Assembly (NCBI GenBank): GCA_022510605.1
Contig: JAFLTB010000001.1
Location: forward strand, 38,808 to 79,358
Reading direction: 5' to 3'
DNA length: 40,551 nt
DNA from: Lachnospiraceae bacterium
Lineage (GTDB): Bacteria > Bacillota > Clostridia > Lachnospirales > Lachnospiraceae
A program made the translations under genes and the position numbers. This document shows, piece by piece, positions 34,981 to 40,551 of this stretch; position 1 is the first letter of the stretch; the number at the start of each line of letters is the position of its first letter. The notes below the pieces were generated by a model. It saw nothing but the letters and a program-made list of their open reading frames with translations. It was not told the DNA's origin and made no database searches.

Positions 34981-36087
34981 TTATTTTGGAAGGGATTCAA
35001 TCGTTCCTCCCCCCACTACGGTATCGCCATCGTACAGAACCACAGCCTGTCCCTTTGTAATGGCGCGCTGGGGTTCATCAAAATCTACCCGCAGGGTGTC
35101 CTCGTCGATTTGTGTCACTGTGGCCGGCTGTTCCGGCTGCCGGTAGCGTACCTTGGCTTTTATTCTCATGGGTTCCTCTATGCGGGAAACGGAGATGAGA
35201 TTGATGTCCGTTGCTATCAGGGTTTTGGAATATAAATGGGGCTCCGGCACCAGGGTTACAGTATTGTTCTCAGGATTTACCTGGCTGACATACATGGGCT
35301 CCGGAAAGGACAGACCCAGTCCCTTGCGCTGGCCCACAGTGTAGCGGATGACGCCCTTATGGTCTCCCAGTTTCTGGCCGTCCCCGTCAATAAAGTCACC
35401 CGCTGGAAAGGATTTTCCCGTATATTCTTCAATAAAATCTGCATACTTTCCGTTTTGCACAAAACAGATGTCCTGACTGTCGTGTTTTCTGGCGTTGACA
35501 AAGCGGTGGCTTTCGGCGATATTGCGCACCTCTGGTTTTGTCATGCCTCCCAACGGAAACAGGGTATGTGCCAGCTGCTCCTGGGTCATGGAGTAGAGGA
35601 CATAGCTTTGGTCTTTATTATCGTCCACTGCTTTTTTCAGCAGATACCGCCCGGAAGCCTCATCGTATACAATCTGTGCATAGTGTCCGGTCACCACAAA
35701 GTCGTAGTCCAGTTCTTTGGCCCGGGAAAAGAGTTTGTCGAATTTTAAGTAGCGGTTGCAGTCAATACAGGGATTGGGGGTTCTTCCGTTTTCATAGGCT
35801 TCCACAAACCGCTGGATTACCTTTTCCTCAAACTGCTCGGAAAAATTGAAAACATAAAAAGGAATGTCCAGGGCATGGGCCACGCTCCGTGCATCCTCCA
35901 CATCTGACAGAGAACAGCAGGAGTGTTCATTGGCGCTTTCCGGCTCCTCGCCATAAAAAAGTTTCATGGTGGCTCCCATACATTCATAACCTTTTTCTTT
36001 CATCAAAAAGGCGGCCACACTGGAATCCACACCGCCGCTCATGGCAATGATGGCTTTTTTTGAATTTTTACTCTCAGAAATTTTCAT
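34981..36087 (-). CDS. mnmA: tRNA-specific 2-thiouridylase
   Basis: A 368-residue enzyme that 2-thiolates U34 of tRNAs for Lys, Glu and Gln. The PP-loop is SGGVDSS (17-23). The catalytic Cys pair corresponds to C107 (in NPCIDCN) and C208 (in DSQDICFV). VGQRKGLGL and YRQPEQPATV mark the central and beta-barrel domains. ATG 36087 is preferred, with GAGG at good spacing; a GTG four codons earlier is possible. It overlaps the HD gene end by 14 bases. The downstream E1 and rhodanese genes may supply its sulfur. Confidence 0.97.
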   Translation of the reverse strand: MKISESKNSKKAIIAMSGGVDSSVAAFLMKEKGYECMGATMKLFYGEEPESANEHSCCSLSDVEDARSVAHALDIPFYVFNFSEQFEEKVIQRFVEAYENGRTPNPCIDCNRYLKFDKLFSRAKELDYDFVVTGHYAQIVYDEASGRYLLKKAVDDNKDQSYVLYSMTQEQLAHTLFPLGGMTKPEVRNIAESHRFVNARKHDSQDICFVQNGKYADFIEEYTGKSFPAGDFIDGDGQKLGDHKGVIRYTVGQRKGLGLSFPEPMYVSQVNPENNTVTLVPEPHLYSKTLIATDINLISVSRIEEPMRIKAKVRYRQPEQPATVTQIDEDTLRVDFDEPQRAITKGQAVVLYDGDTVVGGGTIESLPK

Positions 36088-36640
36088 ATATGTCCTCACA
36101 ACTTCTCATGGCAAAAATGGTTCGCTGAATCAAATCACTTAATTCCCAGCCCAGCATATCGGCGCCCCGCTCAATGACCTCCCGGGAGCAGCCAGCGGCA
36201 AAGTTGGCATTTTTATATTTTTTTCTTACGGATTTCACTTCCAAATCCAATACGCTTTTGGAGGGACGCATAAGCGCCACCGCTCCAATCAGTCCGGTGA
36301 GCTCATCCACGGCATACAAAACCTTTTCCATTTCATGCTCCGGTTGAATGTCAACAGTCAGTTCGTAGCCATGGCTGGCGGTGGCGTGGATGATACGTTC
36401 ATCTATACCCCGCTCCCGCATGATTTCCTGCTCCTTTATGCAGTGCTGTTCCGGGAACTGTTCGAAGTCCAAATCGTGCAGAAGTCCCACGATGCCCCAG
36501 AAGTCTTCCTCATCGGCATACCCCAGTTCCCTGGCAAAATACCGCATAACACCCTCTACTACCAGGGCGTGTTTCAGATGAAAATGCTCCTTATTATATT
36601 CGTTTAACAGTTCCCAGGCTGTATCCCTTGTCATTGCCAT
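36074..36640 (-). CDS. HD-domain phosphohydrolase-like protein
   Basis: A 188-residue HD-superfamily protein. The metal ligands are visible as H24, H55-D56 (LLHDLDFE) and D112, with H90 in ATASHGY as a further candidate. The substrate is unknown. ATG 36640 has AAAGGAG seven bases upstream; a longer frame to 36739 runs through the promoter and is rejected. It heads the operon HD-mnmA-E1-rhodanese. Its tie to tRNA thiolation, if any, is only positional. Confidence 0.85.
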   Translation of the reverse strand: MAMTRDTAWELLNEYNKEHFHLKHALVVEGVMRYFARELGYADEEDFWGIVGLLHDLDFEQFPEQHCIKEQEIMRERGIDERIIHATASHGYELTVDIQPEHEMEKVLYAVDELTGLIGAVALMRPSKSVLDLEVKSVRKKYKNANFAAGCSREVIERGADMLGWELSDLIQRTIFAMRSCEDIYENF

Positions 36641-36676
36641 ACCAACACTCCTTTCAAAATCGGTACAATTGCTATC

Positions 36677-36705
36677 ATTATATAAAGCGCGCAAAATCCT
36701 GTCAA
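36677..36705 (-). promoter_or_regulatory. Consensus sigma-A promoter of the HD-mnmA-E1-rhodanese operon
   Basis: Read leftward: TTGACA, a 17-base spacer, TATAAT, a perfect consensus. No other promoter is visible in the short gaps downstream, so the four genes probably share it. Confidence 0.9.
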
Positions 36706-36781
36706 GGGAAAACCGAGCGGGTCGGAAATGCTTTTCCACACCACCGAAAAAATTTTACATAAAAATATTTGCTAATGAGGG

Positions 36782-36810
36782 TTGACAATGGCGAAGTACG
36801 GTGATACAAT
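36782..36810 (+). promoter_or_regulatory. Sigma-A-type promoter of cysK
   Basis: TTGACA, a 17-base spacer, TACAAT. The operator-like palindrome begins at the very next base. Confidence 0.85.
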
Positions 36811-36835
36811 TAAACCTATCAAAAAAGTAGGTTTA
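36811..36835. promoter_or_regulatory. Operator-like palindrome before cysK
   Basis: TAAACCTA (36811-36818) and TAGGTTTA (36828-36835) are perfect inverted arms 9 bases apart, directly after the -10 box, where a bound repressor would block initiation. The form TAAAnC...GnTTTA is similar to sites of the Rrf2 regulator CymR. An Rrf2 gene lies just downstream of cysK, at 38049-38486. The binding protein is inferred. Confidence 0.6.
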
Positions 36836-36870
36836 ATAGGGTTTGGAATTTGTAAAGGAGAATATCAATT

Positions 36871-37800
36871 ATGAAAACATTTGAAAAAATTACGGATTTA
36901 GTCGGCGGAACCCCTCTGCTGAAATTGACAAACTATGGTGAAGAAAAAGGACTTGACGCAACGATATACGGCAAACTGGAGTATTTTAATCCAGCCGGAA
37001 GCGTGAAGGACAGAATTGCCAAAGCAATGATTGACGATGCGGAGGAAAAAGGTGCTTTGAAGCCAGGCTCTGTGATTATCGAGCCTACCAGTGGAAATAC
37101 CGGCATAGGCCTTGCCGCGATTGCGGCAGCCAGAGGCTACAAAATTATCCTTACCATGCCGGAGACCATGAGTGTGGAGCGCCGCAACCTGCTGAAGGCA
37201 TACGGTGCGCAGTTAGTTCTCACCGAGGGGGCTAAGGGCATGAAGGGTGCCATTGCCAAGGCACAGGAGCTGGCAGGGGAGACTCCAAACAGTTTCATTC
37301 CGAGCCAGTTTACCAATAAGGCAAACCCGGCGATTCACTACAAGACCACCGGCCCGGAGGTATGGGAAGACACCGATGGAAAAGTGGATATTTTTGTGGC
37401 TGGTGTTGGTACGGGTGGTACGGTATCCGGTACTGGCGAATACTTAAAGAGCAAGAACCCGAATGTAAAGGTGGTTGCTGTGGAGCCGGCTGGTTCTCCA
37501 GTGCTTTCCGAGGGTACACCGGGACCGCATAAGATTCAGGGTATTGGAGCCGGATTTGTACCGGACACCCTGAATACAGAAATCTATGACGAAATCATCA
37601 AAGTGGAAAATGAGGATGCTTTCGAGACGGGACGTTTGCTTGCCAAAAAGGAAGGGCTGTTAGTTGGTATTTCTTCCGGTGCAGCGGTATGGGCCGCTAC
37701 GGAACTGGCAAAACGTCCGGAGAATAAGGGAAAGGTAATTGTTGCATTGCTGCCAGATACTGGTGAGCGTTATCTTTCTACCCCGATGTTTGCTGAGTAA
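36871..37800 (+). CDS. cysK: Cysteine synthase A (O-acetylserine sulfhydrylase)
   Basis: A 309-residue PLP enzyme that makes cysteine from O-acetylserine and sulfide. The PLP lysine is K46 (PAGSVKDR). The substrate loop is PTSGNTG (72-78), and the phosphate-binding GVGTGGT is at 178-184. GIGAGFVP is also typical of the family. ATG 36871 has AAAGGAGA upstream. It stands alone, with its own promoter, an operator-like palindrome and a long terminator hairpin, and so looks individually regulated, plausibly by cysteine or sulfur status through the nearby Rrf2 regulator. Confidence 0.97.
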   Translation: MKTFEKITDLVGGTPLLKLTNYGEEKGLDATIYGKLEYFNPAGSVKDRIAKAMIDDAEEKGALKPGSVIIEPTSGNTGIGLAAIAAARGYKIILTMPETMSVERRNLLKAYGAQLVLTEGAKGMKGAIAKAQELAGETPNSFIPSQFTNKANPAIHYKTTGPEVWEDTDGKVDIFVAGVGTGGTVSGTGEYLKSKNPNVKVVAVEPAGSPVLSEGTPGPHKIQGIGAGFVPDTLNTEIYDEIIKVENEDAFETGRLLAKKEGLLVGISSGAAVWAATELAKRPENKGKVIVALLPDTGERYLSTPMFAE

Positions 37801-37803
37801 ATG

Positions 37804-37909
37804 ATAAGTTGTAAGGGAATATAAAGATAAGAAAAACCATCCAATCGACTCGAACTGTTCCCGCTGATTGGGTGGTTTTTCTTTGTTTATATTCTGCTAT
37901 ACAACTTAT
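37804..37909. repeat. 106-bp long imperfect palindrome containing the cysK terminator
   Basis: Nested arms pair across the whole stretch: ATAAGTTGTA (37804-37813) with TACAACTTAT (37900-37909), GAATATAAA with TTTATATTC, and the inner 18-bp terminator stem. The loop is about 19 bases. This is far longer than a terminator needs. No ORF is seen. It may be a mobile-repeat relic adopted as a terminator. Confidence 0.7.
37829..37884 (+). terminator. Rho-independent terminator of cysK
   Basis: AAGAAAAACCATCCAATC pairs with GATTGGGTGGTTTTTCTT (18 bp, one wobble), with a U-rich 3' arm. The symmetric A/T-rich ends could also act leftward. Confidence 0.8.
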
Positions 37910-37934
37910 TCCTCAATATAAATTAAGGGATTAT

Positions 37935-38053
37935 TATAAGCGGCGCACCGAAAAACCTACGGTTTTTCGGTGTCGTTGCACTCAATTACTTAAAAAAATA
38001 CGCTGGCCTGCAAGCAGTCCCCGTATTTTTTTTAAGTAATTTCGCCGCTTATA
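37935..38053. repeat. Structured intergenic element B (outer stem plus two hairpins)
   Basis: The outer arms TATAAGCGGCG (37935-37945) and CGCCGCTTATA (38043-38053) are perfect 11-bp inverted repeats. Inside are a 12-bp hairpin (37946-37957 with 37961-37972, loop TAC) and a 19-bp A/T-rich hairpin (37984-38002 with 38022-38041, one-base bulge). The linker holds GTTGCACT. The plan matches element A at 1-128. The right arm overlaps the last codons of the Rrf2 gene, including its stop. It could also end leftward Rrf2 transcription. Confidence 0.65.
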
Positions 38054-38486
38054 TCATGTAGTCATTGACATACCGCTCTTTCTCCTGATCCAGAATATCC
38101 TGCAGTGTAATGCCGTCCAGATATTCATTGATAATCCGGTTTAGTCCCTGCCAGACGGGGAGGGTGGCACATTCTCCGCTGCGCTCACATTCAATGGGGT
38201 CCTGTTCGAGACAGGCCACCGGGGCCAGACTTCCCTCAGTGAGCCGGAGGATTTCACCTACCGTGTATTTATCAGGGGTCCGGGAAAGCTGGTATCCGCC
38301 TTGGAATCCCCGATTGGCTTTCAGAAAATCGGTTCTATTAAAAATAGGGACAATCTGCTCTAAATATTTTTTGGAAATATCCTGACGTTTGGCAATGTCT
38401 TTCAGGGCAATGAAGCCATCGTTCTGGTGCTCTGCCAGGTCCAGAAGCATCCGCAGTGCATATCGGCCTTTCGTAGAAATTTTCAT
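38049..38486 (-). CDS. Rrf2-family transcriptional regulator (CymR/IscR-like) with Cys triad
   Basis: A 145-residue winged-helix regulator. MKISTKGRYALRMLLDLAEH, the helix-turn-helix with ISKKYLEQIV, and RGFQGGYQL are Rrf2 hallmarks. Three cysteines at C92, C100 and C106 (C-x7-C-x5-C) resemble the IscR Fe-S ligand set, whose first gap is x5. This suggests iron-sulfur or thiol sensing, unlike Bacillus CymR, which lacks them. ATG 38486 has GAGGTGA five bases upstream. A role in controlling cysK is likely from position and operator form. The 3' end overlaps element B. Confidence 0.92.
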   Translation of the reverse strand: MKISTKGRYALRMLLDLAEHQNDGFIALKDIAKRQDISKKYLEQIVPIFNRTDFLKANRGFQGGYQLSRTPDKYTVGEILRLTEGSLAPVACLEQDPIECERSGECATLPVWQGLNRIINEYLDGITLQDILDQEKERYVNDYMI

Positions 38487-38536
38487 TAAAATCACCTCAT
38501 ATCATACAAAAAATATGGAACCCTTACATAATACTA

Positions 38537-38565
38537 ATAATAACATATATTTGATAGGCTTTCAA
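38537..38565 (-). promoter_or_regulatory. Promoter of the Rrf2 gene, with a half-site like the cysK operator
   Basis: Read leftward: TTGAAA, a 17-base spacer, TATTAT. The spacer contains CCTATCAAA, also present in the cysK operator region, which suggests autoregulation. Confidence 0.6.
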
Positions 38566-38619
38566 GGGCGGCGCTATGCCTGTGTTTTGGTATGTTCTGA
38601 TTCTGCTTGTCAAAAGCGC

Positions 38620-38648
38620 TTGTCTTTTGCTATTAAATCTGTTACACT
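38620..38648 (+). promoter_or_regulatory. Promoter of the accessory ligase-ACP-PaaK region
   Basis: TTGTCT, a 17-base spacer, TACACT, 57 bases before the first fragment's ATG and divergent from the Rrf2 promoter. The surrounding 38566-38705 holds no gene. Confidence 0.55.
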
Positions 38649-38705
38649 TAAATCAATATAGGGTCAAAATTACAATCTGATAATTCAGAAAAATACCGTT
38701 AAAAA

Positions 38706-38925
38706 ATGAAAGAAATATGGAATTATTTTGAGTATGGAGAAAACCCGGCAATGATTACCGATACCGGGATTACGCTTACGTATAAGGAAATGGATACTTA
38801 TACAGGCAAGTCATGTAAAATGGATTGCAAGCAGGAAAATTCCGCTCAATGCGTCAATGAAAGTCAATTATTGTAAACGGCCAGACGAAATAGGAAATAC
38901 AGAATGGGAAAATGAGGGGGAATGA
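38706..38925 (+). pseudogene. Remnant of an adenylate-forming (AMP-binding) ligase
   Basis: From ATG 38706 a 56-codon frame begins MKEIWNYFEYGENPAMITD and continues GITLTYKEMDTYT, which resembles the start of acyl/aminoacyl-adenylating enzymes. It ends at TAA 38874. A second frame, stopping at TGA 38923, reads RKIPLNASMKVNYCK, like the C-terminal A10 region (NGKVDR type) of the same family. The central several hundred codons are missing, so this looks like an internally deleted gene. The TGA overlaps an ATG (ATGA) of the following carrier-protein gene, a sign of former translational coupling. Confidence 0.65.
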
Positions 38926-39173
38926 ACGATTTTATCAGAAGAAATTTTAGGAGTAATAAGAGAAATAAATACAAAGGAAATAGAGGAAAATCAAGATATA
39001 GGGGAACTTAGTTTTTTGAGGACTTAGGTTTTGATTCTATTCAATTAGTGGATTTAATTATTACCCTGGAAGAAAAGTATGATATTGAACTGAGTGGTGT
39101 GTTAGAACATATGGATTGTATTAAAGATTTTATTTCATATGTGGAGCAGGTCATAACGAGGAAAGAGTGTTAG
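38922..39173 (+). pseudogene. Frame-broken acyl carrier protein gene
   Basis: Two frames together give an ACP of about 80 residues. The first, from about 38926, reads LSEEILGVIREINTKEIEE and on to GELSF; the second, from about 39013, reads FFEDLGFDSIQLVDLIITLE and on to TRKEC. The phosphopantetheine serine is in GFDSIQL. The break is at a six-T run (39012-39017). The only ATG (38922) is in the second frame but meets a stop at 39009. So either two compensating indels have broken the gene, or expression needs frameshifting. Sequencing error in the T-runs cannot be excluded. PaaK-like 39184 follows at 10 bases. Confidence 0.7.
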
Positions 39174-39183
39174 GGGGATAAAC

Positions 39184-40422
39184 ATGATTTTTTCTGAAAG
39201 GGACAAAAAATTTTTTATTCGTGTTTACAAAAATGTGGCGTTATACTCAGATAAAATAAAAGAAACGGGAGGGAGATTGCCGGATTTTGAAACAAATTGG
39301 AATCAGCTTCCCCTGATGGAAAGGGAAGATTATATTGCTGGCAGTAGTAATACGATTATGCCGGATAAAATTCCTATGATGTTATCCGGTAAACTAATGG
39401 AAGTTTTTACTTCTGGCACCAGTGGAACATGCATGAATGTATTATGGTCGGTCGAGGACTGCCGAAGAGCCTTACTATCGCTTTGGTTATATAGAAAGAG
39501 GGGGTACGGGGTATCGCCAGGAGATAAATATTGCTATTTCTATTCGGCAAGAACGATAGGACGGGAGGAAAAAGTATTTAAAATAGCCAAAAACCAGTTG
39601 GGGTTTGACAGAAATAATTTAACGGAAGAGCGGTTACTGGATATTTATAAGAAAATGTGTGATTACCAGCCTGTGTGGCTGATGTTGCAGCCAGTAATTG
39701 CGGTTCTTCTGATACATATTAAGAAAAAATACAACCTCCCAGATTTGGAAAATCTAAAATACATAGAGATGACGGGAGAAATGCTTGATAAAGGATTACG
39801 AAGTGAAATCGAGAAGGTGTTTCGTTGCAAAGTGGCGAATCAGTATGGAGCATATGAGGTGAATTCTATAGCATATGATTGTCGTAAAGGGAATCTACAT
39901 TGCATGGATGAAAATGTCATGGTTGAGATTTTAGATGAAAACGGAAATTCAGTGGAAGATGGGAAGGAGGGGGATATTTATATTACCTCGCTGCAAAATA
40001 GAACCATGCCTTTTATAAGATACAAAATAGGGGACAGGGGATATATCAGTACGGATAAATGTGAATGTGGACGAAAGGGTAAAATATTGTGTCTGACACA
40101 GACAAGAACGGCAGAGTGGATTGCTGCAAAATCCGGTGATAAGATTAATCCGTATGTTCTTCTGCGCCCTATTATCAATGTAAATAAAATCTTGGATAAC
40201 CCAATCTTGCAATTTCAGATTATTCAGAAGGATTTTAATTGGTTTGAGTATAAAATAGTGGCAGAGGAGGAAATGCAGCAGGAGATTTGTCAGGGCATCC
40301 TGGAAAATATCTGTGAAAAAAGACTGGCGGGAAGCAGGATGGAAATTCTTTTTTATGACCATATTTTGCCAGACAAGGACACAGGAAAGCTGGTATGGTT
40401 TAAAAATGAACTGGAAACTTAA
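39184..40422 (+). CDS. PaaK-like adenylate-forming enzyme (phenylacetate-CoA ligase family)
   Basis: A 412-residue protein. The adenylation P-loop is TSGTSGT (near residue 77); the later motifs NQYGAYEV and FIRYKIGDRG, and CECGRKG, are typical of the phenylacetate-CoA ligase / coenzyme F390 synthetase group. It should activate a carboxylic acid as an acyl-AMP. With an ACP gene directly upstream, loading onto a carrier protein is more likely than onto CoA. ATG 39184 has AGGGGGA upstream. Base composition is visibly more A/T-rich than the housekeeping genes to the left, suggesting acquisition. The substrate is unknown. Confidence 0.82.
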   Translation: MIFSERDKKFFIRVYKNVALYSDKIKETGGRLPDFETNWNQLPLMEREDYIAGSSNTIMPDKIPMMLSGKLMEVFTSGTSGTCMNVLWSVEDCRRALLSLWLYRKRGYGVSPGDKYCYFYSARTIGREEKVFKIAKNQLGFDRNNLTEERLLDIYKKMCDYQPVWLMLQPVIAVLLIHIKKKYNLPDLENLKYIEMTGEMLDKGLRSEIEKVFRCKVANQYGAYEVNSIAYDCRKGNLHCMDENVMVEILDENGNSVEDGKEGDIYITSLQNRTMPFIRYKIGDRGYISTDKCECGRKGKILCLTQTRTAEWIAAKSGDKINPYVLLRPIINVNKILDNPILQFQIIQKDFNWFEYKIVAEEEMQQEICQGILENICEKRLAGSRMEILFYDHILPDKDTGKLVWFKNELET

Positions 40423-40463
40423 TTATGAATTGGAAATGGATGAAAATAGTAAGGAGATGGATT

Positions 40464-40551
40464 ATGAAAAAGAGAATTGCTTTTTTGTTATTTGTAGCAT
40501 TGGGGATTGGCTGTATACTTGCCACTGGAAACCAATCAGAGGCAAAGAAAC
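40464..40551 (+). CDS. Start of a secreted protein (cut by window edge)
   Basis: Only 29 codons are present, from ATG 40464 with AAGGAGA upstream. They read as a signal peptide: KKR, a hydrophobic core (IAFLLFVALGIGCILA), then a polar stretch (TGNQSEAKK). A Cys lies within the hydrophobic part, but no clear lipobox is seen. It lies 41 bases after the PaaK-like gene, probably in the same transcript. Function cannot be told. Confidence 0.6.
   Translation, partial: MKKRIAFLLFVALGIGCILATGNQSEAKK

Overview
The window looks like chromosome from a spore-forming, Gram-positive Clostridia bacterium, most likely Lachnospiraceae. Pointers are a GerA/SpoVAF-type spore germination protein, an LPXTG-like (FPDTG) wall-anchored surface protein, a DUF4250 micro-gene, Bacillus-like yaa/yab gene order, strong GGAGG ribosome binding sites, frequent GTG/TTG starts and sigma-A-type promoters with 17-base spacers. 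The taxon is inferred from gene content; no rRNA is present.

Layout. 1-1490: a structured intergenic element with a terminator, tRNA-Arg(CCT) and metK, all read leftward. 1512-5453: a large secreted surface protein on the minus strand. 5674-8368: a histidine kinase without membrane segments, an OmpR-type regulator, a terminator and an AI-2E-family membrane protein. 8375-10534: a GNAT acetyltransferase, a 58-residue DUF4250 gene with a TTG start, and the spore germination protein. 10725-12236: a secreted serpin. 12254-13117: nfo, divergent from 13325-18553, which holds metG, tatD, rsmA, a three-S1-domain protein and a PrcB-like lipoprotein. 18684-20153: a membrane protein with a degenerate GGDEF and an intact EAL domain. 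20200-25161: an unknown protein, a large membrane-anchored protein ending in a catalytically dead C39-like domain, cdd, and an RsmF-type methyltransferase. 25269-27322: two small DUF4190-like membrane proteins with near-identical promoters, converging on a DUF2752 and YhfC pair. 27537-33745: a Bacillus-like block (YaaO-type decarboxylase, guanylate-kinase-like protein, yaaR, holB, ricT/yaaT, trmN6, rsmI). 33780-36640, leftward: an HD protein, mnmA, a MoeB/ThiF-type E1 and a rhodanese under a consensus promoter. 36871-38486: cysK with an operator-like palindrome, two intergenic inverted-repeat elements and an Rrf2 regulator. 38570-40551: an A/T-richer accessory stretch with a decayed adenylate-forming ligase, a frame-broken acyl carrier protein gene, a PaaK-like adenylating enzyme and the start of a secreted protein.

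How the genes fit together. Most of the window is housekeeping: tRNA and rRNA modification, SAM and cysteine synthesis, DNA repair and the clamp loader. The best candidates for something undescribed are (a) the E1 + rhodanese + MnmA operon, which resembles a split Uba4/MOCS3 sulfur relay feeding tRNA 2-thiolation and sits beside cysK and a cysteine-containing Rrf2 regulator; (b) two intergenic elements with the same outer-stem plus two-hairpin design but different sequences; and (c) the decaying carrier-protein island at the right end, whose ACP gene breaks exactly at a perfect -1 slippery heptamer.
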